A stretch of DNA of 11,152 nt from Eubacterium sp. (GCA_029059925.1 JAIDVA010000039.1:1-11152); one strand, 5' to 3'; counted from the stretch's first letter, positions 1 through 5,983 are shown. Notes: generated by a model from the sequence alone, not told the origin. Made by a program: numbers and translations.

Positions 1-531
1 GTATAGTTCCAACGGACCAACATAATTATAATACATATCGGCTGTTTCCTTATTTGGATATGCCTCTATATACTCAAACCCATCATTTTTTGCATCTTCA
101 ATAATTCTTTTAAGTAATTCTGCTGCAACACCTTTTCCACGCATTTCAGGTGCAACCGTAAAGCAAAAAATGGATTTGACTTTTTCTTTTGTTTTTTTAT
201 TAATAGCTTTACTTGCTATATGATTTTTCCAACCAAAACAATGCAGGCAATCATTTCTGTTATTTGCATTGCACCAGCCGATTACATTGCCGTCAATATA
301 TGCTAAATAGCCCTGCATAAGTCCCTTGTTTATATAATCAATAGCGTATGCTTTTCTGACATCAGGACTTGCAAATTTCTTCTTTGCTGTGATGTAATTA
401 TTGTGTGCCGCACAGTAATTGATGCAATAACATCTATCCCATTTTTTGTTATCGGTATGTGCAACATTTTCAAAAAAATATAAAAAATCATCAAGTATTT
501 CCGGAGTAAGTTTTTTTATTTCAATAGACAT
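1..531 (-). CDS. GNAT-family N-acetyltransferase, partial (3' end beyond window)
   Basis: The frame is open for 177 codons from an ATG at 531 to the window edge with no stop, so the C-terminus is missing. The protein begins MSIEIKKLTPEILDDFLYFF. It carries the acetyl-CoA-binding motif A of GNAT enzymes near residues 119-140 (IFCFTVAPEMRGKGVAAELL, with RGKGVA as the R/Q-x-x-G-x-G/A loop). The later segment around residues 152-170 (FEYIEAYPN..., MYYNYVG) fits the motif B region. It is Cys-rich (WDRCYCINYC at 31-40, then C87, C95, C98). The ribosome binding site AGGAGG (538-543) overlaps the TAG stop of the upstream acetyltransferase gene, so the two are probably translationally coupled. The acceptor substrate cannot be told from sequence. 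The family call is secure; the function is not. Confidence 0.85.
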   Translation of the reverse strand, partial: MSIEIKKLTPEILDDFLYFFENVAHTDNKKWDRCYCINYCAAHNNYITAKKKFASPDVRKAYAIDYINKGLMQGYLAYIDGNVIGWCNANNRNDCLHCFGWKNHIASKAINKKTKEKVKSIFCFTVAPEMRGKGVAAELLKRIIEDAKNDGFEYIEAYPNKETADMYYNYVGPLELY

Positions 532-541
532 ACATAACCTC

Positions 542-1036
542 CTATAACTTCATTCCATAATAATCAGCATCAATTACTGCCCCGTCGGGATAGGTTTCCT
601 GTGCTGATTTAACAAATTCATTAAACCCTAAATGCTGATATATTTTCAGATTTTCTGTCTCAGTGGGTTCAACACCCAAAGTGACCTTTTCATAACCCCT
701 GCTTTTCAAATCATCAATCATAAATTGAAACAGTTTTGAAAAATAGCCTTTGCCCTGATATTTTTCAATCGTACGAAAAGCGCAAAGATAAGCCATTTTA
801 TCATCAACCAATCCATCGCTGTTCTGAACAATATTTTTATCTAACATTGCTGTTGTTTCGCATATAATTTTATCGTTTAATATACCATAATATGCAATAC
901 TTTGACCGTTTCTGACACGCTCTATTGCTTCTGCCTTCCAGAATTTCCAATTCGGACCTTTATTCTTTTTTATTTCATAATTCCACTTGCTCTCCATTTC
1001 ATCAACAGATGCGATTTTGCATGCAAAATTCCGCAT
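542..1036 (-). CDS. GNAT-family N-acetyltransferase
   Basis: This complete 164-residue protein has the length of a single-domain GNAT enzyme, which moves an acetyl group from acetyl-CoA to an amine. Motif A is at about residues 81-110 (MAYLCAFRTIEKYQGKGYFS), with QGKGYF at 94-99 as the pyrophosphate-binding loop. Motif B follows at about 119-138 (LGVEPTETENLKIYQHLGF), the usual E..N....Y...GF pattern. The start at ATG 1036 has a CCTC/GAGG ribosome binding site at 1045-1048. A different-frame ATG at 1040 is not used. It is the first gene of a two-gene unit with the next acetyltransferase, whose ribosome binding site lies over this gene's stop. The two proteins are not close copies of each other. 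The substrate is unknown. Confidence 0.88.
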   Translation of the reverse strand: MRNFACKIASVDEMESKWNYEIKKNKGPNWKFWKAEAIERVRNGQSIAYYGILNDKIICETTAMLDKNIVQNSDGLVDDKMAYLCAFRTIEKYQGKGYFSKLFQFMIDDLKSRGYEKVTLGVEPTETENLKIYQHLGFNEFVKSAQETYPDGAVIDADYYGMKL

Positions 1037-1078
1037 TCATTATTCCTCAGACACTTTCGAATATATTAATATGTATAT

Positions 1079-1108
1079 TTTATCACATCTGTCTTGGTAT
1101 TACAACAA
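1079..1108 (-). promoter_or_regulatory. Candidate promoter for the GNAT pair
   Basis: On the minus strand a TTGTTG (1103-1108) lies 18 bases from GATAAA (1079-1084), and the -10 is preceded by TG one base upstream (extended -10 type). It sits about 40 bases before the first acetyltransferase start and downstream of the terminator at 1134-1162. That would make the pair its own transcription unit. The hexamers are imperfect and the region is AT-rich, so chance matches are possible. Confidence 0.4.
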
Positions 1109-1133
1109 ATGGAATTTATATATAACGATAAAC

Positions 1134-1162
1134 AAAAAAGGCTAACGGATTAACCATTAGCC
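1134..1162 (-). terminator. Rho-independent terminator (minus strand)
   Basis: Read on the minus strand, GGCTAATGG and CCGTTAGCC form a 9-bp stem (one T-G wobble) around a TTAAT loop, followed directly by six T residues (1139-1134). The wobble pairs only in the minus-strand RNA, which agrees with the T-tract in assigning the direction. It lies about 85 bases beyond the terminator that closes the rpsR operon. It therefore either backs up that terminator or ends a separate short transcript. Confidence 0.75.
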
Positions 1163-1177
1163 TTTCACTTTAATCGA

Positions 1178-1218
1178 GGGCATCGCCCGAACATCAACAT
1201 TCGTCAAGGGCTAAGCCC
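1178..1218. repeat. Two small GGGC-NNN-GCCC stem-loops between terminators
   Basis: GGGC-ATC-GCCC (1178-1188) and GGGC-TAA-GCCC (1208-1218) are two 4-bp GC stems with 3-base loops, 30 bases apart, each followed by G. Each is symmetrical on both strands. A weaker GGAG/CTCC pair lies at 1228-1242. There is no coding frame here. They could be parts of a small RNA or remnants of dispersed palindromes. I see no function. Confidence 0.4.
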
Positions 1219-1245
1219 GTTTTGGCAGGAGATTATGACTCCCAC

Positions 1246-1287
1246 AAAAAAAGGTGTCCCCCGCCTATAAAGGCAGGGACACCTTTT
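1246..1287 (-). terminator. Strong terminator after rpsR, potentially bidirectional
   Basis: GGTGTCCC (1253-1260) pairs perfectly with GGGACACC (1276-1283), and an inner GCCT/AGGC stem (1263-1266 with 1271-1274) closes on ATAA. On the minus strand the hairpin is followed by seven T residues (1252-1246), about 15 bases after the rpsR stop. This is the expected end of the rpsF-ssb-rpsR operon. On the plus strand it is followed by TTTT (1284-1287), so it could also stop antisense transcription. Confidence 0.9.
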
Positions 1288-1302
1288 CGAATGTTATAAA
1301 TA

Positions 1303-1542
1303 TTAGTCAGCTGAATAAGGGAGAAGAGCTACGTGTCTTGCTCTCTTGATAGCTGTGGTAAGCTCTCTCTGATGCTTTGCACAAGTACCTGTTACACGGC
1401 GAGGGAGAATCTTTGCTCTCTCTGATACAAATCTCTTAAGCTTTGTAACATCCTTGTAGTCGATTTCTTCAACCTTATCTACACAGAAAACGCATACCTT
1501 TCTACGGCCCTTGCGTGGTCCGTTTGGCTTGTTGTATGCCAT
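1303..1542 (-). CDS. rpsR: 30S ribosomal protein S18 (zinc-type)
   Basis: This 79-residue protein is the normal S18 length. It has the hallmark core KVEEIDYKDVTKLKRFVSERAKILPRRVTG followed by the C-terminal helix with HQRELTTAIKRARHVALLPY. S18 binds S6 on the platform of the small subunit. The protein keeps Cys residues at CVFC (residues 18-21) and in TGTCAKH (52-58), the pattern of the Cys-containing (C+, presumed zinc-binding) form of S18. It is the third gene of rpsF-ssb-rpsR. Its AGGAGG site overlaps or abuts the ssb stop, with only about 15 bases between the genes. The operon terminator follows immediately. Confidence 0.97.
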   Translation of the reverse strand: MAYNKPNGPRKGRRKVCVFCVDKVEEIDYKDVTKLKRFVSERAKILPRRVTGTCAKHQRELTTAIKRARHVALLPYSAD

Positions 1543-1557
1543 AGTTAGTTTCCTCCT

Positions 1558-1989
1558 TTAAAATGGTAAATCGTCGTCATCATCAACGATTTCTTCAAAA
1601 TCCGAATTATCAGCACTTGCATAGCTTGGTGCAGGCTGTGAGAATGCAGGATTTGTTGTACCACTCTCTGCCTTTGAGCCGCAGAATGATACGTTGTTCG
1701 CAACAACCTCAACTTGCTTTCTGTTGTTGCCGTCCTTGTCGGTATAATTGCTGGTCTGGATTGAACCCTCAACAGCAATCATAGAACCCTTGTGGAAATA
1801 GCGGGAAATGAATTCCGCTTTCTGTCTCCACGCAATACAGTCGATAAAATCAGCCTGTCTTTCCTGACCCTGTGACTGAAAATTTCTGTCACAAGCAACC
1901 TGAAAACGCAGAAATGATATACCTGACGATGTAGTACGCAGTTCAGGCTCATAGGTAAGTCTGCCCATAAGCGCAACCATGTTAATCAT
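1558..1989 (-). CDS. ssb: Single-stranded DNA-binding protein
   Basis: SSB protects single-stranded DNA and recruits replication and repair proteins. The 143-residue product starts MINMVALMGRLTYEPELR and continues with the OB-fold signature (ISFLRFQVACDRNF, DFIDCIAWRQKAEFISRYFHKGSMIAVEGSIQTSNY) over about residues 1-105. A Ser/Ala/Pro-rich linker follows. The acidic tip ends DDDDDLPF, the conserved partner-binding tail. The gene lies between the S6 and S18 genes, the standard bacterial arrangement. The rpsF stop lies within this gene's GGAGG site (start at 1989), suggesting coupling. A downstream ATG (codon 4) is possible, but the ribosome binding site spacing favours 1989. Confidence 0.97.
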   Translation of the reverse strand: MINMVALMGRLTYEPELRTTSSGISFLRFQVACDRNFQSQGQERQADFIDCIAWRQKAEFISRYFHKGSMIAVEGSIQTSNYTDKDGNNRKQVEVVANNVSFCGSKAESGTTNPAFSQPAPSYASADNSDFEEIVDDDDDLPF

Positions 1990-2001
1990 TCAACATCCTC
2001 C

Positions 2002-2292
2002 TTATTCGCCTTTAGCAACGATAAGTGAACGAAGAACACCGTCTGTGATGTTGATTACACGGTCAAGCTCTGCAGGGAAGCTTTCTTCACAAGCAAAGTT
2101 AACAACCATATAATAGCCCTCATTTTCGTAGTTGATTGGATAAGCGAGTCTGCGCTTGCCCCATTCCTCAACTTCGCCAAGAGTGCCATTTTTGCTGATG
2201 AGATCAGTGAACTTTCCCTTGAGTCTCTCAACATTCTCTTCTCCGTTTGCAGTAGAGAAAACCAATACGATTTCGTAATTTCTTAATGCCAT
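2002..2292 (-). CDS. rpsF: 30S ribosomal protein S6
   Basis: This 96-residue protein has the S6 pattern: N-terminal strand NYEIVLVFS, then the conserved WGKRRLAYPINYENEGYYMVVNF stretch (residues 44-66), and the C-terminal strand with NITDGVLRSLIV. S6 pairs with S18 in the 30S platform, and their genes flank ssb here. The start at 2292 has a strong AGGAGGTG site 8-9 bases upstream. It is the first gene of the operon, behind a consensus promoter and a roughly 70-base leader that may carry feedback control. Confidence 0.97.
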   Translation of the reverse strand: MALRNYEIVLVFSTANGEENVERLKGKFTDLISKNGTLGEVEEWGKRRLAYPINYENEGYYMVVNFACEESFPAELDRVINITDGVLRSLIVAKGE

Positions 2293-2366
2293 TCTTCAGC
2301 ACCTCCTTCTGGTCTTTTGGCCTATGCCCTATGCACAGGCAAGGATTGCCCTTGTTTACAAAGGCT
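2293..2366 (-). promoter_or_regulatory. rpsF 5' leader with stem-loops (candidate S6/S18 autoregulatory leader)
   Basis: The region between the predicted start of transcription (about 2365) and rpsF is roughly 70 bases. It can form CAAGG/CCTTG (2340-2344 with 2350-2354, loop of 5) inside a weaker GCCT/AGGC pair (2320-2323 with 2362-2365). An alternative GGCAA/TTGCC pairing overlaps the first. The S6:S18 complex is known to bind leaders of this operon in many bacteria. I could not identify the diagnostic CCG-containing feature with certainty, so this is a candidate based mainly on position. Confidence 0.35.
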
Positions 2367-2371
2367 TAGTT

Positions 2372-2400
2372 ATTATACCAAAACAAGCTTATATTGTCAA
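2372..2400 (-). promoter_or_regulatory. Consensus sigma-A promoter of rpsF-ssb-rpsR
   Basis: On the minus strand TTGACA (2395-2400) and TATAAT (2372-2377) are both perfect consensus hexamers, separated by exactly 17 bases. This predicts transcription starting near 2365. It is the clearest promoter in the window and fits a highly expressed ribosomal operon. Confidence 0.92.
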
Positions 2401-2443
2401 CTTGTTTTTTTATATTATATAAATTATTGTTTAGCGTAGTAGA

Positions 2444-2501
2444 GGAGAACATTGTTCGCCTGTTAAATAATTATGATATCCACTGGTGCACACTGTGCAC
2501 C
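2444..2501. repeat. Pair of related 17-bp palindromes (REP-like)
   Basis: GGAGAACATTGTTCGCC (2444-2460) and GGTGCACACTGTGCACC (2485-2501) each form a 7-bp stem with a 3-base loop. The first stem has one mismatch; the second is perfect. Twelve of 17 positions agree. The differences at stem position 5 (A-T versus C-G) are compensatory, so the fold rather than the bases is preserved. GTAG flanks both, on opposite strands, as in dispersed palindromic repeats. Confidence 0.55.
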
Positions 2502-2557
2502 CCTACAAAAGTATAAGATAACGTTGTAAATATCCAAAACGCCTTTAAATTAATGGA

Positions 2558-2658
2558 TTTTTTCGTTAGGCAAGGCTTTGACAAAATTCCATCGACGGGA
2601 GCATATATGGATATGTGACCGAGCGGAATTTTGTCAGTAACGACGCATAACGGAAAAA
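2558..2658. repeat. 101-bp long inverted repeat
   Basis: The inner arms TGACAAAATTCC (2579-2590) and GGAATTTTGTCA (2625-2636) are perfect 12-bp complements. The outer arms TTTTTTCGTTAGGC (2558-2571) and GCATAACGGAAAAA (2645-2658) match at 12 of 14 positions. The two arm pairs are separated by short unpaired stretches of 7-8 bases. The 34-base centre also has local ATAT-type symmetry. Neither strand ends in a T-tract after the stem, so it does not look like an intrinsic terminator. It is best read as a dispersed structural repeat or a structured RNA downstream of the HAD gene. Confidence 0.7.
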
Positions 2659-2682
2659 GACATAATTTAAATAAACAATAAT

Positions 2683-3348
2683 TTAATCAACAAACTTTAA
2701 CACATCAATTATGCTTTCTATAGTCGCAACATCATCTCTTAAATCCTGATCCTTAAACCAACCATAATTCATACGGATTGGTTTCATGCCTGCTGCAAGC
2801 GAGCCCTGAATATCATTAATCGGATGGTCGCCGACATAAATACATTCCTCACAGTTAAGTCCGAGCTTATTTGCTGTATACGTAAAAATCGTTGGGTCAG
2901 GCTTATGTATATCAATATCACCGCTGACAACAGTGATATCACAATATTCCCTTAAACCGCTTGTATCAAGCTTATGATGCTGTAAAACGGAAGGACCGTT
3001 GGTAATAATCCCTACAATATATCCCCTATTCTTAAGCTCACAGAGAAGCTTTGCAGAATCAGGGAAAATAACATTATGATCGCCGAATTTAGTATCATAA
3101 TGCTCGGCAAGAATTTTGCTTGACGGAGCATCTGTCCACTGCCAGCTTTCTGCCAAGGACGCATACCATTCCTCGCGGTTTACATATCCGCCGTTACCTG
3201 TCACACGCATCTCTTCTTTTCTTTTTTCAATTTCAACATCACTGATATCGGGACAGAAGTCAGAAAGAAATGTATCCATATAATTTTCAAATGCCGCTGT
3301 TCTGTCCTGCAGTGTTTCGTCAAAGTCAAATAATACTGCTTTTATCAT
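2683..3348 (-). CDS. HAD-superfamily hydrolase, subfamily IA
   Basis: This predicted phosphatase of the haloacid dehalogenase superfamily has all four motifs. Motif I is FDFDETLQD (nucleophile D8 and D10), motif II is IITNG (T116), motif III is HKPDPTIF (K149), and motif IV is YVGDHPINDIQG (D174, D179). A helical cap lies between motifs I and II (about 15-95). The spacing and the KPDPxIF motif fit the YjjG/PGP-like group acting on small phosphates; the substrate is unknown. I chose ATG 3348 (221 residues, MIKAVLFDFD) because HAD proteins start there. A TTG/ATG at 3375/3372 would add 8-9 residues without a nearby ribosome binding site. The gene overlaps the ribF end by 23 bases, so it is coupled to it. 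The stop codon lies in the terminal repeat of the adjacent MITE-like block. Confidence 0.9.
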   Translation of the reverse strand: MIKAVLFDFDETLQDRTAAFENYMDTFLSDFCPDISDVEIEKRKEEMRVTGNGGYVNREEWYASLAESWQWTDAPSSKILAEHYDTKFGDHNVIFPDSAKLLCELKNRGYIVGIITNGPSVLQHHKLDTSGLREYCDITVVSGDIDIHKPDPTIFTYTANKLGLNCEECIYVGDHPINDIQGSLAAGMKPIRMNYGWFKDQDLRDDVATIESIIDVLKFVD

Positions 3349-4144
3349 ATTCCAACTGTGCTCTGATTTCATCAATGGATGAAAACTTCTTTTCCTCTCT
3401 CAAATATCTTATAAGCTCAACTCTGATAACTTTGCCGTAGAGATTGCCGTCAAAATTAAAAATATGAGTTTCGCAAAGCGGCATATCAACCTGCCATGTG
3501 GGGCGCATACCAATATTCGTAAAAGATTTATATTCCTTATCGTCAACAAAGGTTCTTGTTTCATACACACCGAATTTCGGTACAACAAGTCCCTCAGGCA
3601 AATGCTGGTTAATCGTTGGAAATCCAATTATCTTACCGCCTCTTTTATCGCCCTCGATTACAGTATTCTCAAAGGTAAAATTATATCCAAGCATTTCGTT
3701 TGCCTGTTCAATATTCCCTTCCGTCACAGCCTTTCTGATTCTTGTGGAGGAAATCGGCTCACCGTCAAAATCTAGATGCTCAAGAATTCTTACCCAGACA
3801 TCCTTATCATCAAGATACCTTCTGAGGTCAAGTGCCGACCAGCCTGCCTTTTTGCCGAATCTGAAATTAAAGCCGCAGAGAATCACACCGGCATTGAATT
3901 TATCAAGCAAAATCTTTTCGATAAATTCTTCGCCCTGCATATCTTTAATCTCATTAAAATCAGCAAAAACGGTATTGGGATACCGTTTTTCAAAAATACT
4001 TTTTTGCAGCAGAGAAAAGCTGTTATTTACACAAAATACAATTACATCCTCAGCACCGGTAACAACGGTGCGGTGGGCACGGTGCATTCCGTCAAAGTCG
4101 CCGAGTGCAACTGCTATTCTTTTTTTGTCATTAATTTTGTTCAT
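3326..4144 (-). CDS. ribF: Bifunctional riboflavin kinase/FAD synthetase
   Basis: RibF converts riboflavin to FMN (C-terminal kinase) and FMN to FAD (N-terminal adenylyltransferase). The N-terminal domain shows GDFDGMHRAH (15-24, the nucleotidyltransferase HxxH motif), LCGFNFRFGKKAGW (89-102) and ISSTRIRKAV (131-140). The kinase domain shows EGDKRGGKIIGFPTIN (164-179, with the PTxN metal/ATP motif), FGVYETRT and NIGMRPTW (210-217), then E225 in CETHIFNF as the likely catalytic base. At 272 residues it is some 30-40 shorter than common RibF proteins. The shortening is in the N-terminal domain: the usual DPHP-containing segment after the first strand is replaced by VFCVNNSFSLLQKS. It starts 7 bases after the truB stop with a weak ribosome binding site, implying reinitiation. 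Its 3' end overlaps the HAD gene. Confidence 0.93.
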   Translation of the reverse strand: MNKINDKKRIAVALGDFDGMHRAHRTVVTGAEDVIVFCVNNSFSLLQKSIFEKRYPNTVFADFNEIKDMQGEEFIEKILLDKFNAGVILCGFNFRFGKKAGWSALDLRRYLDDKDVWVRILEHLDFDGEPISSTRIRKAVTEGNIEQANEMLGYNFTFENTVIEGDKRGGKIIGFPTINQHLPEGLVVPKFGVYETRTFVDDKEYKSFTNIGMRPTWQVDMPLCETHIFNFDGNLYGKVIRVELIRYLREEKKFSSIDEIRAQLEYDKSSII

Positions 4145-4151
4145 ATATCAA

Positions 4152-5048
4152 TTAATCTCGTCTTACTAAAATCCTTTTAACCGAAAGCTGATTTTCTTTA
4201 TTATCCATTTCGCCCAGACCTAAAAAAAGTCCGTTCGGCGAATATACTCTGTAAATTCCATCAGTAAGCTTTTTCTTTATTCTGTCAGCAGCGAGTGCAC
4301 CGCCGTTAGAAAAACGTTTTGCCTGTGCGTCTGATACACACATACTGTCATATGCCCTAAATACGGCTTCTATATCCAGCAGAGCTTTGTCAAAGGAAAG
4401 GTTATTATCCTTGATATTCTGCAGTTCTTCAAGCGTTACACAATCATCAAGCGTAAAGCCGTTCGCAAGGGTTCGCACAAGACTTGTCATAACTGCACCG
4501 CAGCCGAGAGATTTGCCTATATCATCAATAAGTGTTCTTATATATGTACCCTTCGTGCATACAACATCAATTGTGTATTCGCCGTTTTCACAGCCTACAA
4601 GCTCAAGCTTTTTTATCTCAACCCTTCGGCTTTCACGCTCAACCTCTATACCTTGCCGTGCAAGCTCATAAAGCCGCTGGCCATTAACAGATACAGCTGA
4701 ATACATCGGCGGCAACTGTGTTATTGTTCCTCTGAACTGCTCAAGTGCATTAAGCACATCCTGTTCAGTTGCATTAACCGCATACTCAGCAGTAACCTCA
4801 CCTGTGATATCAAGCGTATCCGTAGTTTTTCCGAGCACAAAGCCCGCTCTGTAGCCCTTATCACTTTCAGGAAGATAGTCAAGAAATCTTGTTGCACCGC
4901 CGAGCATAACCGGCAAAACACCTGTTGCCATAGGATCAAGCGTGCCTGTATGACCCGCTTTTTTTTCACGGGTAATCCCTCTCACCTTTGCGACAACACC
5001 AAAGGAGGTGATATCCTTATCTTTATTTATACAAATTAATCCTGTCAT
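4152..5048 (-). CDS. truB: tRNA pseudouridine(55) synthase
   Basis: TruB makes pseudouridine 55 in the T-loop of tRNAs. The 298-residue protein opens with MTGLICINKDKDITSF and contains the catalytic motif KKAGHTGTLDPMATGVLPV (29-47) with the nucleophile D38. Later come GTITQLPPMYSAVSVNGQRLYELARQG (about 109-135) and GTYIRTLIDDIGKSLGCGA (about 166-184). Residues from about 230 resemble the PUA-like RNA-binding tail (DGIYRVYSPNGLFLGLGEM). The ATG overlaps the nrnA stop as ATGA, a translational coupling arrangement. Length and motifs are standard. Confidence 0.97.
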   Translation of the reverse strand: MTGLICINKDKDITSFGVVAKVRGITREKKAGHTGTLDPMATGVLPVMLGGATRFLDYLPESDKGYRAGFVLGKTTDTLDITGEVTAEYAVNATEQDVLNALEQFRGTITQLPPMYSAVSVNGQRLYELARQGIEVERESRRVEIKKLELVGCENGEYTIDVVCTKGTYIRTLIDDIGKSLGCGAVMTSLVRTLANGFTLDDCVTLEELQNIKDNNLSFDKALLDIEAVFRAYDSMCVSDAQAKRFSNGGALAADRIKKKLTDGIYRVYSPNGLFLGLGEMDNKENQLSVKRILVRRD

Positions 5049-5983
5049 TTAAGAAGCTCTCCGCATTTGATAACAAGATTTGTACGTGCCTCTTTTACAC
5101 CGCAGTCAAATCTGCAGGCTGCCGCCTGATTATGACCGCCGCCTCCGAATGCCTTTGCAAGCTCAGCCGCATTAACGCTTTCAAAGGTGCGTATGGATGC
5201 CTTGCAGGTACCGTCTGCCTTTTCTCTGATTGTTATACCGATTTCAACGCCCTCAATCTGTCTTGTGAGAGGTGCAATTGCTTCCGTCTCCTGCTCATTT
5301 GAGCCTGTTAGCTTATACATTTCCTGCGTAAAGGTAATGATTGCAACACGCTCATCCTCATAAAAGCGCATAGAATCAAGAGCAAGTCTTTCAAGTCTTG
5401 CATATGTCTTAGTCTTTGTTTCAAACATTGTACGATTGATTTTACCGTTATCTGCACCAAGCTCAATCATCTCAGCAGCCGCACGATAGGTTGCCGCTGT
5501 TGTTGACGCATAACGGAAGCAGCCTGTATCGGTTGTAAGCCCTGTATAAATGCAGTTCGCAATTTTATCGTCAAGCTCCACATCAAGTGCTTTCACAACC
5601 TCAAGCATAAGCTGGCACGCCGCAGGAACATCCTCAAGCAGCAGATTATCAGCATATTCGGTATTTGTAGAATGGTGGTCGATACACATATCAATATGAT
5701 ATTTACCGTCAAGCTCACCTAAAAGATTAGTTGTTGCAACATCAACTGCCACAACATAATCCGGCTTGAATTTTATTTGAACAATATCTTCATAAAGATA
5801 ATCATATTTTTTGGGAATTTCATCTGCATTTTCAACAGCACAGATTTTGCCCATCTTCATAAGTGCACGGCACAGTGCAAAGCCGCACCCCAAGGTATCA
5901 CCATCGGGGTGGGCGTGAGTCAATATTAAAATATTATCCTGCTGAGCAAGAAGCTCTGCACACTGTTTAACATCAATTCTCAT
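5045..5983 (-). CDS. nrnA: DHH/DHHA1 phosphoesterase (nanoRNase/pAp phosphatase type)
   Basis: NrnA-type enzymes degrade very short RNAs and dephosphorylate pAp in Firmicutes. The 312-residue protein has motif I LTHAHPDGDTLGCG (21-34), a second acidic site in YVVAVDVATT (76-85, D81), the DHH signature MCIDHHSTN (99-107), and DTGCFRYASTT (152-162). It ends with the DHHA1 substrate-binding domain, marked by AFGGGGHNQAAACR (278-291). These Asp and His residues are the metal ligands of the family. It sits between rbfA and truB as in many Firmicutes, overlapping rbfA by 11 bases and truB by 3-4. NrnA is assigned by family and context; activity on RNA versus pAp is not tested. Confidence 0.92.
   Translation of the reverse strand: MRIDVKQCAELLAQQDNILILTHAHPDGDTLGCGFALCRALMKMGKICAVENADEIPKKYDYLYEDIVQIKFKPDYVVAVDVATTNLLGELDGKYHIDMCIDHHSTNTEYADNLLLEDVPAACQLMLEVVKALDVELDDKIANCIYTGLTTDTGCFRYASTTAATYRAAAEMIELGADNGKINRTMFETKTKTYARLERLALDSMRFYEDERVAIITFTQEMYKLTGSNEQETEAIAPLTRQIEGVEIGITIREKADGTCKASIRTFESVNAAELAKAFGGGGHNQAAACRFDCGVKEARTNLVIKCGELLK

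Larger units (their letters stand above)
2420..2685. mobile_element. MITE-like block bounded by 14-bp inverted repeats
   Basis: TAAATTATTGTTTA at 2420-2433 has its perfect reverse complement, TAAACAATAATTTA, at 2672-2685. Both ends terminate in TA, as expected if a TA target had been duplicated in the manner of IS630/Tc1-mariner-type elements. The 266-base interval has no coding frame. It contains two related palindromes (2444-2501) and a long inverted repeat (2558-2658). It lies exactly between two operons, and its right end supplies the TAA stop of the HAD gene. The ends are AT-rich and I cannot show other copies, so a composite of unrelated repeats is the alternative. Confidence 0.4.

Noticed and set aside
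925..1125. 66-codon plus-strand frame overlapping the start of the GNAT gene
   Set aside because: It has no ribosome binding site, it is antisense to a real gene, and it extends into promoter-like AT-rich DNA.
2558..2658. Long inverted repeat as the intrinsic terminator of the long operon
   Set aside because: On the minus strand the stem is followed by A-rich, not T-rich, sequence, so it does not have the form of a Rho-independent terminator.
2420..2685. CRISPR array
   Set aside because: There are no regularly spaced direct repeats. The repeated units are palindromes and inverted arms, and there are no cas genes.
3498..4169. Long open frame on the plus strand opposite ribF (223 codons)
   Set aside because: It is the antisense shadow of the well-supported ribF gene, has no ribosome binding site, and its protein has no recognisable pattern.
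4998..5015. Perfect AAGGAGGTGAT on the plus strand near the truB start
   Set aside because: It resembles an ideal ribosome binding site but lies antisense within truB codons, with no start codon and open frame at the right distance. Taken as coincidence.
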